Below are positions 1 to 13,139 of a stretch of DNA of 64,000 nucleotides, piece after piece (positions within the stretch are counted from its first letter, which is position 1; every line of letters begins with the position of its first letter). The notes beneath the pieces are model-generated. The model saw nothing but the letters and a program-made list of their open reading frames with translations. It did no database searches and was not told the DNA's origin. Made by a program: the position numbers and the translations under genes. The stretch is from Cheilinus undulatus (lineage: Eukaryota; Chordata; Actinopteri; Labriformes; Labridae), in assembly GCF_018320785.1 (NCBI RefSeq), contig NC_054866.1, forward strand, positions 28,373,000 to 28,436,999, read 5' to 3'.

Positions 1-42
1 AAATTGTGACAGCTGTTCCTGTTCTTTTCTCTCTTTATGCAG

Positions 43-1519
43 AGTAACATTGGGCTGGTGCTGCACGGAGTTATGGAGTATGATTTATCACTGAGATTCC
101 TGGAGAACGCCTTGACCATCAACACAAAGTACCATGGACCCCGGTCCCTCAAAGTGGCCCTAAGGTTAGGAGAAAACCCTCTTCATCATCATATGTAGTG
201 AGTGACCATTTGGCTGATATGGCTTACATTATGGTTACCTTGTGACATTTTTTCAGCCATCATTTGGTGGCAAGGGTTTACGAGAGCAAGGCCGAATTTC
301 GCTCTGCACTGCAGCATGAGAAGGAGGGTTACACCATTTACAAGAACCAGGTAAAACTCTACCCCACTTAGAACTGTCACACTGTTCTTTATTGCTTTTA
401 AAAATGTTTAACATCTCATCTTTTATCTGTTTGTCTTCCAAGATGGGAGAGGCACATGAGAAAACCAAGGAGAGTTCAGAGTACCTGAAGTATCTCACCC
501 AACAGGCTGTAGCTCTACAGAGAACCATGAATGAGATCTACAAGAACGGTTCTAATGCTAGCATCATGCCCCTCAAGGTGAGCACTCAAGATGTGTTTTA
601 TTGCTTCTGTTACATGTGATATGTTGCTGTGATTACAGTGATACTATGGTTTATGTTTTCTCCTGTCTTCCAGTTCACTGCTCCCAGCATGGCCAGTGTC
701 CTGGAGCAGCTCAACATTATCAACGGCATCATCTTTATACCACTCAGGTAAAATGAGAAAAAAGCTTTATGTAATGCATCTTTTTGGGGGATTTTTTTCC
801 TCACCAAAGGGAGTTTTAAAATTAAATCAATCAAACAATCTTTATTTGTATTGCACCAATTATTAATAAATAGTATTTCAGAACACTTTTCAAAAAGAGC
901 AGGTCTAGATCGTGCCTTTTGTTATAGTGATTATAGAGACTCAGCGCTGGGCTAATCCACCATAAGATAAACAACTCACAACATTTAGCAAAGTATCAGT
1001 GTTTGTATTGTATATAATACGCTCAAGAAAATACAGTACATTTCATGTTTGACTTAACAGCAGCTAGTCCTGTGTGTGTAAGCAATGTAAACAGCTCTAT
1101 ATATTACAAATTAAATATGTATTTAATTATGCATTAATAGAGAGATAAAGTAAAAGATACATAGAGATGTGTCATCTATAACTCAACACCCCTTAAGTTA
1201 TGCAACACAACTTGTGAATGCATTTATGACTATTGTAAGGCTGATTTACTTAGTTGTTTGGGATGTTATGCATTCAATACCCATACTTTTCTGGAATTTC
1301 AGCTGACATAAATCCGAAGAGCCAAAACTAAGCCTAGAGTCTTTTTTTCAACATGAATTAAAGTTATGATTTTTCTGGTATTTCCCTTCCAGCCAAAAGG
1401 ATCTGGAGAACTTGAAGGCGGAGGTTCAGAGGCGGCAGCAGCTGCAGGAACTGGGGAAGAGTGAGGAGCCTTCTGAGGACAGCCCACTGGAGCTGGAGGA
1501 CAAAATTCCCATAGATTAA
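43..1519 (+). CDS. cluh: Clustered mitochondria protein homologue, C-terminal part (5 exons; 5' end outside window)
   Basis: Five exons, 43-164, 257-350, 443-577, 674-747 and 1393-1519, join in frame across GT-AG introns and give the last 183 residues before a TAA at 1517-1519. I recognise the CLUH C-terminus from stretches such as [34 protein letters not shown] and [15 protein letters not shown]. The first two exons fall in the TPR-like repeat region (a [20 protein letters not shown] helix pair). From family knowledge, CLUH is a cytosolic RNA-binding protein that associates with mRNAs for nuclear-encoded mitochondrial proteins and affects mitochondrial distribution. After the conserved QRRQQLQEL helix the tail is short and acidic ([18 protein letters not shown]), shorter than I recall for the human protein. 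The N-terminal CLU domains lie upstream of the window. Which teleost paralogue this is cannot be decided here. Confidence 0.95.
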
Positions 1520-4500
1520 ACTCTAAAATGCCCTTAACACGGCTACTATCTGCTATTGGGGAGGGAGGGGGAAGCTGTGACTTAACAGCAATGTCACTGA
1601 GCCTGTGGAACTGAGAGCCAGGCGGTTTGAGTCAGCATTGAAACAAACAGGGGGAGGGATGGGGGAGGGCAGCTCAGAGAACAAAACTGTATGAACTGCA
1701 GGACAAAACCGTACAGAGAGGGGACTTCCTACAAGGTAGGAAAGAGAGGGAGGAGAAAGTACAGACAACATAGAATCAACGTTAACATGCAATCTAACAA
1801 ATCCCCGGCCTGAAAATCTGCTGATGCAGATGTTAGCTGTAGAGGTACGATCACATAAAAACACATGGGGATAGCCAGGAGAGGGAGACCAAGGACGACC
1901 ATGACATTGTATACCAGAGCCTTATCCACTTTACCATATTCCCCCAGTTCCTCTCAGCTCAGACATCCCACAGCACTGTTAGCCCAGGACCATTTTCTGC
2001 CCCACCATTCCCTAAAGGGCCTCGGAGACCTCGGGGATGTAGCTAGCCCTCCCCCCTAAATGGCGCTCGAAATGAGGAAGCACCAACCCTGTCCTAGAAC
2101 TCAGGGGTACTTTCTACTGTGCACTAAGACCACAAAACAGTCGCTAAATTTGAGATTTTTCAAGTGGGGCTTCAGAATGTAAATTCCTTCCTCTTTGGCT
2201 TCCTTGAGCCACTTTTGCAGCAGCCGCACATCAATCACACACATCCCTGATGGTTAATCAATTTAACCGTTCTCTCATTTGTACTTTACGACATCCCAGG
2301 TGGGTGCCTGCTGTGTCCAATGGTTCTCGTCTCTCTAAGCAAGAAAATAATAGTCACAACAATAGTGAGCCTCCAACTGGTTTGATTTCATTTGCTGGAA
2401 TTGTTTTCTTTCTTTTTTTAAGTGATGGGTTTTGTAAAAGTGCAAAGGAAAATAAGAGGGTATTTTACGCCTATTGATCATCAATTAATTTAAGCCATGT
2501 CTGTTTTATAAAAAAAAATGTATAGAAGTGGAAAAAAGATGTATAAATCTATCAGATTTAGACAGGTGCTTGATTGATGTTAATGGAAAAAGCAGATTTG
2601 AAACATCCACTTTACGCAGTAGATTTATCTCTCTATATACTAGCTGTTCAATATTCTATTTTTACACATGGAAAGAATATGTGCATGTATGTTTGTATGT
2701 GTGACAGTGTGTGTGTCTCTGTGTAGTCCAACAGAAATTCTAATGGCCAGGGATGTTGCTGCTTCTGCTGCTGCTGCTGCGTAGTTCAAATACAGGCTAA
2801 AAGCAAACGTTGGCTTTCCAAATGTTTTATTTTTCTACTCATAGTTGACCTGTTGGATAGCTAATGCCTCTTTCTTTAATCAGTCATGGCTGCCAGTGTT
2901 GTAAATCTATTTCTGTATGAATTGGTACTAAAAGAGCCTCTTCTCACCACAGGCAGTAGAGACTGATTTGTTGTTGCTGGGAGTTATTATTTTTTTCTTT
3001 TCCATTATTTGGTCATCTTTTTGTATGTAACTGAGATAAAAACCAGCCAGAGTGTCTGTTCATTGAGCGGCGTTTAGTGCACTTTCTCCTGCTGTTTGAA
3101 TGTGCGGTTATGTACACAGCACAACCAAAAGTGGACAAAGGAAGAGCTGCCTCAGTGTGATGTACCAAAAAAGACTGATAAAAGGTTTGTGTGCGCTTGT
3201 ATACATGCAATGTATCCCTCCCATGGCAATTTATTACTTGATTGTTGCCGTGTCTAAATGTATGATTAAAGCAATAGAGAGATGGTGCTGGAAATGATTG
3301 TTTCTCAAGAATGCATTTTTACCAGGTAAAAAAAAAAAAAAAAAAAAACAACAAACAAGAGGACTACTTTCTGTATTATCCGGATAACCTGAAAATGAGG
3401 GAGCTGTGGGGAAAATAACTAAAGGAGAGCTCTTAGGACTGGTTCGGCTGTCACAGTGATTTTTTTTTTCTGACTGCACCAATAAGATGATGTCATAACA
3501 TCAGTAACAGAGCGTGGTGTGTATTGTGCCTATTGTGTATGCTTCTGAATGGAACCAGGGTGATGACAGGTAATAACTTTATAATATATGCTTCTTGATT
3601 TTGTTTTTATTTTGGGCTTGTTTTATCATGTTTTTTAGTTTAATTATTGATTTTCTTTTCTTTTGTCCCTGCTCACTAAGCCCTGGCCAACAGTAATACC
3701 AATCGTGTCCATAGGGTGGCACACCAACATCTGTTTCAATCTGGGGGACTTGCATTGGCCTTTGCTGACACTTGTATTAGTGCTAGAGCACACAGTTACA
3801 CTAAAGTAGCAAAAGAGAATAATAGTGATACTGACAGCAAGCATTTTCTGATTAACTGTTAGTCCATAAAGGTGTCCGAAATCGGAATCTGACATCAAAT
3901 CAGCAGTATTCTGATTGTCTGGGTATCTCCCAGTTTACAATAGGAACATTTATGAATGATTATTGTTTTGTGCAAAGATAAAGTTCTCTTTGTTACACAT
4001 TTAATGCAGTGCTTTTGTGTAGTTGGAAGCACTGATTGTTCCCTAGAGAGTCCAGTGGAACATTTGTGTTTTGAATTAAGTTGTACAAAGATTTGATATG
4101 TAACTAGGAATTAGAATATGAGCAGACTTTAAAGCAACAATATGGTGTAATAAATCCAAACTAAGGGCAAAGGTTTGTATTTACATTTAATTTGCATACA
4201 CATCGTTTCCAAAGTATGAAATGTAATGCAGATGTAAAATATGGATACTGACATGACATACAATTAAAAAGCTAAAAATGTACTTTCAAGACATGCCATT
4301 TGTGCTAGATAAACTTCAAAGTCTTCGTAAGGAGGAAAATGCTCTAAGCTACCATGCACATTATGCTGCCCACCAGTTATCACATAATTGTCACTGCCTG
4401 AGACCTGAAAAGATGATTGCCTAAAAGTTTTGTGCTCTATTAGCTGATGAAGTTTCTTATGCACAAAGGCGTCTTAGGCCAGGTGTTTGAGTCTGCTTCC

Positions 4501-4989
4501 TCTGATGTGTGGCATTTGTGTGTTGCTCTTTACAAAATAACAATCTAACTATATTTTGGATTGAGTTTGCTTTTTTATATGAAAATAAATAAAATTATGC
4601 TAGTAAAACTTCTGTTTGGTTTTGATAACTTGTACATGATAGTCTAAGGGTGGAGCAAGCAGTAGCAACTTTCTGTAGAAATATACCACTCTGGATTTTA
4701 CTGAAGATGTACAGACGTCACTGCATTATGGTTTGTATTACTGAATCATTAAAGTAACCTACTTTTTGTTTCTATACGCCTTAGATAGAGCTGTTTGCGA
4801 TGTATAACCATAAACTGCAATGACGTTTAATCTTTAACTTTTTTTATGATTGGTTTTATCTGAAATCTGTAGTAGACGTTGTCCGGTCATATAGCATTAT
4901 ATTTTAATTTAAATATTTTGTTCAAGATAAATGCTTTTCAGTTGCCATAAAGTTTAAAGTAAAAAAATATACAGGATATCTTTATACAC
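1520..4989 (+). other. cluh 3'UTR and cluh-pafah1b1 intergenic DNA
   Basis: No coding exon is recognisable. The cluh 3'UTR starts at 1520. Candidate poly(A) signals are ATTAAA at 3265-3270 and AATAAA at 4149-4154, 4584-4589 and 4588-4593; I cannot tell which is used. A short (CTG)n run lies near 2767-2780 and an A-rich run near 3329-3350. The short open frames here (for example the minus frame at 1553-1864) show no protein-family features and look like chance frames in 3'UTR sequence. Confidence 0.5.
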
Positions 4990-5227
4990 CTCACATCAAG
5001 GACGTGCGCGCTCCCGTCGATCCGTGAACGCGAGCTTCGTGCGCGCGACCATCTGAAGGCGAATGCGGTAGGCTAGGAAAAAAACAAGCAGGCAGCGCCG
5101 GAGAGACAAGACGGGCACAGTTTACCTCCACATCACAAGATCATATTTTGGTGCGGAAATTTCACGCCCTGTCGGGTCGTGTTACCGTAGGAGACGGCTG
5201 TGGACATTCACGGGAGGAAACAATAGG
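4990..5227 (+). promoter_or_regulatory. pafah1b1: CpG-rich promoter and non-coding first exon of pafah1b1
   Basis: After several kb of AT-rich DNA the sequence turns abruptly CpG-rich (GTGCGCGC and CGTGCGCGCGACC near 5005-5050) and stays GC-rich until a strong splice donor, AGG|GTGAGT, after 5227. Vertebrate PAFAH1B1 genes have a non-coding first exon in a CpG island followed by a long intron, and the next pafah1b1 exon downstream (20987) begins with 5'UTR. I therefore read this as promoter plus exon 1. The transcription start is not visible as a TATA box; it is likely dispersed. The exon 1 to exon 2 join is inferred and not proven by the sequence alone. Confidence 0.65.
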
Positions 5228-8200
5228 GTGAGTTCAACTAATTTTGAACTGTGAAGCCGGTCAGAGTCGAAGGAATCTAGCGTTAGGTGGGGAAAATGAC
5301 GATGTGGCTGTAATTTTTGCACCTCCTTTTTATGTCTCAAAATGGCGGATAGGCCGCTTGGACTGGAGCAGCAGGTACCTTGTCAGCGGAGTTTATCCTT
5401 GTGGTCAGATAAACAATCTTGTGCACTTACACTATTAGACACGGCTAACGTTGGCCAACTGTATAAGTTAATTGTAGCTAATCGAACTTGCGTGCATTTT
5501 AGAAGGCTGTGGTTTTAAGTAGAGGTAATGAAGTGGCTAACTTTCTGACTGCATCGCCGGGAAGCTAACTTAGCTAACGTTAACTTTGGCTAACATTAGC
5601 TAACGATAACCAGAATTACATACTGTTGCGTTAACGGTGGCAGCGTCGTCAAGTCGACTTAAATTATCAGCGACCACGGTCAGTTTAACAGATACTTATG
5701 TGTACAAATTACGACAAAGGTTTCGTGAATTACAGTTGTATTTAACGTACTCCACAAGTTAGTAATAGTCTGTAATTAGCATAGTCCGAAGCCTCTCAAC
5801 ATCTATGCCTTTGTTGTAAAATGTAGGCAACAGGACGTTACCATTGACATCTAATGTTATCTTTTAAGTTTGCAATGAATTGTTGGATATCCAATAAATT
5901 AATTGGTGATTTCGGTGTAGCTCCATTTGAGTGCTGCGTTCAGTGTTAGCATTAGGAAAGGGCGTAATGAGTCATTTTTCCTCCGGTTTGCGTTTTTAAA
6001 CCTTTTATTGAGCAGATATTATTGCAACTTGACTACAGATATCGTCCTTGCTAGCCCTGCATGAGTGAGTGTGTTTGCTGTTTATCGCTGTCATCCTGCT
6101 GGATGCTCGCTGATGGCTGCTGCCATGCTCAGCTGAGGCTCTCATCATTTCTGCGCTTCATGCGGTTTGTTGGCACAGTGTTAGAAAATCAGGGTGGAGC
6201 ACATCGGAGGAGCCGAGTTTGTATGTTCTGCGTCTACCCTGTGCTCAAGTGTCTGCCTTGTTTTCCGTTTGCACTGGCTTTTACTAATCGTTTGGATGAA
6301 TGACGGTGTAAATGTAGGGCTTTTGTGGACTGAGGGCTTACACGCTGGGATGAATGTAAATCATCAGTGAGGTGGCTCACAAGGCTGTTCGCGGAATTTA
6401 CATACCTCTCTTATACCTGGGTTTTGATATTTGATGTAAACTAGATTAGGAAACATTTTCTGAAACACGCGAGACAAGTCTGAAGGGATCGCTTTGCAGA
6501 TGATAGTGATTGAAACGGGTTTTTGGTTCATAAAGGAAACACCGGCTGGGTGCTCTCCTCTCAGGTAAGAGCATGTGTTCAATCCTGATTAAAATGTTTC
6601 CATTTTGAAGACATACTTATTTTAACATCTGTAATTGAACAAATATTGGCGCTTATGTGAGTTATGTAAGAATGTCACTAACTCAAATATTGGTTGAATC
6701 AGCTACTAACTTGACCATACTTAACTATCATGCTTAAATACTCAGAACATTTGGTGAGCGTTAACCTTCAATCTTTCACAGAGCAGATGGATCTATTTTA
6801 TGTATTAACCCAGCTAGATGTGTCCTTAGCTCTGATATTATTGATGGCCTATTACTTGCTAAGATACACAATTCTGAAATCTGGCATTAAAGGTGGACCA
6901 ATTTATCTTATTTTTCTTAAAACAAATGTAGTTTCCGGGCTTTGAAAAAAGCTTGACAGACTTCGTGAAAGTCCTTGAACACAATTTGATTCTATTAAAT
7001 GTATCAGAAAAGCTCCATTATTTGGTCATGATGTAAATAATTCAGAACACTCTTAAATTGTGTTTCTCAACCATTTTAATTATTTAGATAAATACATGTT
7101 GTTGGTTTTGGTGTATGTTTTTTTAAGAAATGGCTGCATCATTTTGTTTGCAGCAACTGCAGGTGCCATTGGATATCGTTTGTTGCCTTTGCCTCTTTGT
7201 TAGTCCAGAGTTTTATCACACCTTGATTTGAATAAAAGAAACTGTGAGGGCTCTATTAGCACTGGATACACAACCCTGTTTTTGTTGCTTTGTCCACTGC
7301 AAGAGCTGCTGTGCTGGCACTTGTTGCCCGATCAACAGGAGAGTAAAGCGTAACAGATCTTTAGGGGTCCTCTGGTGTGGTTGGAATAGTCTTGTAGCAG
7401 TGAATGTTGAGCGTTGGGGGTGTTTGTCTTTATTTTGTGTCAACAGACAATGGAGAGCCTGAGAGGCTGTTTGTCTTTGTGATTGTGGCGGGCTGAAGGG
7501 CAAATAGATACCCATATCATTCTCCTTCCCAGTGCAGAGGTTGACCTTCCAGACAGGCTGCCTACTGCTTTCAGGCTGGTCGTTACTGGCCTGTTGCCAG
7601 CATAAACAGCCTGTCAATCAGCAAAAACGGATGTTCTGATATCGTCCCCCTGACACCCTGTTTAGATAGCATCTTTGTGGAGATTGTGAAGAACTGTCTG
7701 GCACTGTTTTTGTAAAACTCGCACTTTTTAAAAAAAGATTTCTAGGGGCTGTTGGGTTGAATTTAGCTACCACTTAGGGTTTCTCAAAGAAAATAGAAGT
7801 ATGATTTGAACAAGCTTTGTTCTTAAGAGCTTGGTAGCAGAGGCCTATATTTAGCTAACATGAGTAAAGGGTAGGGCAAGTAAGCAAGTTTCAATTTAAA
7901 TCATGATTTGGGCTTTTGACAATTACAAAACCAATATCATCATGATTACGGATTACTGCATGCCATGCTCCACTTGTTTTGCCATGCAATAAAATGTTTC
8001 AGTGTTCTTATATTTTTGCTATGAAATTATTTTTCTGTTTCTTCATGATAATTATCTAGCATTATTTTTATATATGAATGTATTATCCATTAATTTATTT
8101 TTCTTTAATTTCTTGTTTTTTAAAGTGTTAAGAGTGTCAGTAAGATGAATGCATGTTATGCAAATGTTGTAAGAAGAAGTAATTGTGTTCCATGACCGTT

Positions 8201-8554
8201 ATCTCAGTAGCATATAAAATATCGGCTATGATTTTTGCCCTAATCAAGCAGCTCCAACATGACTCTTCTAAATTTAGAACTCTTAATATTAGGGCTGACA
8301 GCTTTAATTTGATTGTATGGTCGAAAAGCTTTTGTTCAGCCGAGATCACTCGGTGAGTCGACCAGGGTGTAGTATTTCTGGGTTTTATGCCTTTATGTAT
8401 GAGGAGGACAGTGGATAGATTCTCAACAGGGATGAGAAAGTGGCGGAAAGACATGTGGGATAGGAGTCATATGCCAAACCTGGGCCAAGCGTGTACATTG
8501 GGCACGATCTAATCTCTGGGCTATCTGAGTGCCCCAGAACTATGACGTTTCTTT
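5228..8554 (+). other. pafah1b1 intron 1, first part (no gene seen)
   Basis: No coding exon or RNA gene is recognised. A cluster of six GCTAAC hexamers occupies 5444-5604, close to the putative promoter. A minus-strand open frame at 7216-7617 (133 residues) is glutamine- and serine-rich with no family features, and I treat it as chance. Near 8289 a 'tagggctgacagc' segment resembles a hAT-like end without a partner. Confidence 0.5.
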
Positions 8555-10316
8555 TAGTGATGCACGATAAGTGTTTTTTTGAACTGATAACCGATAATTT
8601 CCTACTCCTGATGGCAGATAACCGATAAGAACCTATCATTTTTTTCAATTGTTGATTTTAAAAAAGAGGTTTATTTGATGTAGCCTATTTATGTACGTCG
8701 GGGGTAAAAATGGGTTAATATGTAGTGAGCAAAGATCTCTATGATGAATTCTAACTGAAATCACTCCTGTTGACATCAAAAAACAAAGAACTATTCTGAC
8801 TTTACAGCTGTTTTTGTTAACTTTTTTTTTAGTGAAACATACGTGTACCAAAGTACAACATACACAAACAGCTGACATAGGTTTTCCCCCTTTTTGCTTG
8901 AAATGAATTAAAGTATTTTGAGAAGTGGTCAAATCTGACATTTCAATCAACTAAACAAGAATTCAGGTGACTCGTCAAATCAGACATGAAACCAAATGAT
9001 AACAGGCTGTCATGCTTAACAAATGGAAGTGTTGTTTTACATAAAGATTAAAAATATGCACTGACATTAATCATATCAGAGATAGGTTAAAATGATAAGT
9101 ACACCGTGGTCTGTGGCTAAACTTCTGTTCCTAATGTTGACCAGACTGAACAAACTATATCAAACAGAGCAGGCAGGGATACGTCTATGAAGGCAGCGGT
9201 GGATCAGGAGAATGTCAGACTGATTTTATCATTTATTAGAAATGCACCTTTTGGCTCTGGCAAACTTTCAGTGGTCTCCAATGCCTGCTGAATCAACACT
9301 ACCTAGCTTTGGCTTGGTCCTAATGTCACGGCTACTGCCGCTTCATTTTAATGTTGTTAGGATGAAGACTTTTAAGTGACTTATAAGATCCATTGTGTTA
9401 AACTTCTTGTGTTAGGACTTTTATTCTGCTCTTTGGGATCTTTGTGAGGCAAATTTCACAAACACTACACCGTGTTTTTAGCCTCAATAGAGTGGTGCAG
9501 TCGTGAGGTAATTTTGTAGGCAAACCTGGAAGTTAGCGTAGCATGGGTTCCCTCAGCGTCAAGCCAGGAGTAGCCATGGGATTTCTCAAAGGGTTTTTGG
9601 ATTATTGCTGAAAATAAGCTCTGTGTCCAATAAAAGTTTAAGGAAACTTGCACGTTTTGTTCATAAAGATAATCTTCACTGGCAAAAGTAAAAAGCTAAC
9701 ATCATGCTATATTGAACTACAAAACGGTCAACTGAATTTAACGTCATCACCCGCGGATACAAGTGAATGGCAGGCTCAGTTGCCACGCTTCGGATGATGA
9801 CGTATAGTACGCTGTAGTCCTTGTTAGCTCTCTTTTAGCAACTGCCTTTATTAAGACATGGAAAGATACACAATTCAATGGTCGGGAACTTTTCAGATGT
9901 ATTTTATGTTGTAGGATAAAACATTGAACTCTCTTGAGCTTGTGTTCACCACAGACCTTATTTCAGGCATTTAACCGAAAACTCATTCAAAAACCCCATA
10001 GACTTTCAGACGAGGGAACCGGAAGTGCTAAAATGCTAACTAACTTCCGCGTTTTAGGGCTCATTCCTGCACCACTCTATTCGCCTCTTAGCGCTGAGGC
10101 TGCTTCCTCTTCTTCTCTGGTGCTTAACAGCAGGTCACATTCCATGGCACCACCTACTGTTTTGGACTGTGTAGTCTCATGAGAAAGAAAACAAATGCCT
10201 TTATTATTGGTGGATTTTATCGGTAAATATTTTATTATCGAAATAATAAAAATATTCAAAATATATGCAATATCGGCCAATAATTTATCAGTGCCGATAA
10301 TTATTGTGCATCCCTA
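8555..10316. mobile_element. hAT-like DNA transposon, non-autonomous, with perfect 8-bp target duplication
   Basis: The element starts TAGTGATGCAC and ends GTGCATCCCTA, so its terminal inverted repeats match at 10 of 11 positions. It is flanked by identical 8-bp copies of GTTTCTTT at 8547-8554 and 10317-10324. Eight-bp target duplications and (T/C)AGGGATGCAC-type ends are typical of the hAT superfamily. Beyond the ends both arms are rich in ACCGATAA/ATCGGCC-type motifs. No transposase reading frame is recognisable over 1762 bp, so it was presumably mobilised by a related autonomous element. It shares its terminal type with the hAT element at 13498-15134. Confidence 0.85.
9440..10090. repeat. 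Inverted arms of a dispersed repeat inside the hAT element
   Basis: The minus strand of roughly 9460-9660 and the plus strand of roughly 9925-10090 are diverged copies of one sequence. Shared landmarks in the same order include a GAGCTTat stretch, the cAATAATCC/catTTAACC region, a CCCAT block, CTAACTTCC, and CTGCACCACTCTATT near 9488-9502 (complement) and 10068-10082. A third copy lies at 63725-64000. The arms could fold as a large hairpin. Edges are approximate. Confidence 0.65.
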
Positions 10317-12863
10317 GTTTCTTTCTCAAACACTTGATGGCATTGTTTGCATGTCTGTGTGCATTTTTGGCTTGACTATGTGATTAATATGCTGTTCCTG
10401 TGAGCTCTCTGTCTGTTTTATTGGCCCCTCTACCTGTCTGGACTTCCTCAGAGGATATGTGCAGCGATCTGCTCATTAGGTCATTACCTCTTAAGATAAT
10501 AGTTGGTGATTTGATTTGATTAGTTTTAGTGCCATCGGTTGTTTGAATGAATCAAGGAACAAACAAGGCTGGTGATTCTTGTTTATGCAAGTGTTCTTTT
10601 TTTAAACAGACCTTCTCTGACGAGCTGCTGAAGAAAGATTTTTCCAGCTGTTAATTCTCCTGAAAAAGGCCCCTTGCAGGCCATAACAGCAGCAAATAGA
10701 AAGCTGAGCCAGGTGTGTGCTCAATTAGTGATAACGCTTTAAGAGAACATTTCTCTCTGAGTGCCTTTACAAATAAAAGCCATTCTAGAAACAGGAGATG
10801 ATCAGCAACACAGTAAATATTTAAGGTTCAGATTCTGCAGTTACATTTTTATATATGACTGATGTTTATGCAGCTTATAACAACACGGTCATGTAGTTTT
10901 TGGATTGTTTGTTGGTATGTTTGGTTGTCTACTGATGTGGGTATTTAATGTAGCAGAATAAAACTTTTTTGTAATCATGCTCAAACCAATGTTGGACCCG
11001 GTAAAATAAAAGATAATCTCCCTGGAAATAGCTCATAAATAGCTTCGTTGTGCACTGTTTGGATTACATTAAAGCTTTGTTTTGTGTTAAGTTATGCAAG
11101 CTAATAGCATTTTAACTTGATAAAATTACCAATTGTTAAATTGCCTTGCCATTGGCAAAGTTTAAGGGTAAAAAGTTCCCCTTTGATGATTATGAAACAG
11201 AGCCTCTTTGATTCAGTCCTTGCTCTGAAATTTCAACATGCAGCGACCACCTTGATGTTCCTGTCTTTTAAGCACTGCTCTAAAGTGCAGGTCCATCTTT
11301 TGCGCTAAGGGTAGGCAACGTTGATAGTGTAACATTCAGAGGACAATGAGGATGAAGTCATGGACGGAAAATGAAGATACTCTGGATTCCAGCTGTTTGA
11401 GATGTTTGTTTTTCAGTGAAAAAGATGACATAATGGGGCTAGCAGAAAACTATGAATAAGAGGTGACACTGAGGTGATAACCGTCGGCATTGTCAGCATT
11501 GCTGTGATGCTTTTCTGATGAGTTGCTGGGACATAATTTCACACTAGTACTCAACTCAAGACTTTTTACTTTGGTTGTCTTGCATTGTGCTTCTTATGGA
11601 TTTCTCTTTGTTCAGACATGAAAGTGTTAACTATCACAGTTCTTGTGAACAAACCTTGTCCTCATACATGACAGACTAAGTAATGCAAAAATGTAATGTA
11701 TTGTTGTCTAACATGATTAGATATCTACTGCAATTCGCAAATGGTCTATAAATTAGTTTTTGAGTTTATTTCACATTTCTTCAGTTTTCAGCTGTTTGTT
11801 TTCTTGTTAAATCCTCTTTACTCTTTACAGCTGTGATTGATTCTAAAGTGGTTTTCTCATTTAGGTACCTTCTTTGATTATAGTGAACTGATAGACTAAA
11901 ATTTTTTCATTCAATAGTCTTCATTTTCAATAATCATCATATGAAGATCCATCCTATGTGCCTGCTTTTTTTTATTAATGCACCAACATAATTACAGTGG
12001 GTGTGGTTCATTACAGTGATCACTTGGCTTTTGGTGTTTGCATTCTGAAACAGCGCGACAGAGGATGTGTGTCCATTATTCATGAAAAATGGCATTTTAA
12101 CAGGACGTAGCCTGCTAGGACTCATCAGGAAATTAAACGTCACCTCATGAAACCGTCAGTGCCACTACTGTAGGGGGATCTTTTATTGTGCAGTTCCTGC
12201 TGCTACACAAAGATGAGAGAATCAATAAGAGGGAGAGACATCACAATTACCATCTGGGGGCAGATTTATAGATGCACCACGACTGCAGCCCATTCCAACA
12301 AGACACAACTACATTTTGTGCTGAGCCAATTAGCCTGATTGTGTGGTTGTGTAAACATTTTGCTCAATACTGAAGCAACAAATGAGATTTGCAGAGCGAG
12401 GAGTCTAACACATTAATGGATGCACATAGCGGTGACAGCTGCCAGCAGCAGACCGGGAAGTATCAATATACAGTAGATGACCCAATTTCACACATTACAG
12501 CATGTGTAAAGGTTGATGTGTTAAAAGCATACCTTTAGATAGGGCTGGGTGGTGAAATTAAGTCAGTACAGAGTTATCATATAATTTATATCAATAACAA
12601 TGAAAAACTTAGAACATATTTCTCTTGGAATTAATTTTGTTAGCCCTAATGTAGCAGATCAGTCGATAGTTTTTCACTTGCAAGTAGGGATGCTGCTAAT
12701 GACTATTTAGACAGCTGGCTTGTCATTTGTTATTGAAATGGTTGGTTCAATATTTTGACTTTTTTTGCAGTTACTTAATTACTCTTGTTGAGGCAGTATA
12801 CCATGAAAAATCCAAATTCAAAATATGTTTACATAAATAAACTTTCTTAAAAGTTAAATACTA
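10317..12863 (+). other. pafah1b1 intron 1, middle part (no gene seen)
   Basis: AT-rich intronic DNA with no recognisable exon. A fragment starting near 12540 ('tagggctgggtgg') and a 'ttagccctaa' near 12640 look like ends of a small decayed DNA element, but I find no matching flanking duplication. Confidence 0.4.
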
Positions 12864-13139
12864 CAGGTAGCCTACATCTCAAAAATTAGAATATCATGAA
12901 AAAGTTCAATTATGTTTTGTCACTTATTTCACAAAGTGAAACCCATATATTATATAGACTCAATACACTTAGAGTGAAATATTTCAAGCCTTTATTTCTT
13001 GAAATGTTGATGATTATGGCTCACAGATACTGAAAACCCAAAATTCAGTGTCTCAGAAAATTAGAATATTACATAAGATCAATAAAAAAAGGATATTTTA
13101 AACAGAAATGTTAGGCTTCTAAAAAGTATGTTCATTTCT

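Noticed and set aside
1553..1864. 103-codon minus-strand frame after the cluh stop
   Set aside because: It is the complement of purine-rich cluh 3'UTR; the composition explains the Ser/Pro/Leu-rich translation.
7216..7617. 133-codon minus-strand open frame in intron 1
   Set aside because: Low-complexity Q/S/T content, no domain, no splice or promoter context, and overlapping open frames on the other strand; chance frame.
12540..12650. Possible small transposon between TAGGGCTGGG and TTAGCCCTAA
   Set aside because: No target duplication and only short end similarity.
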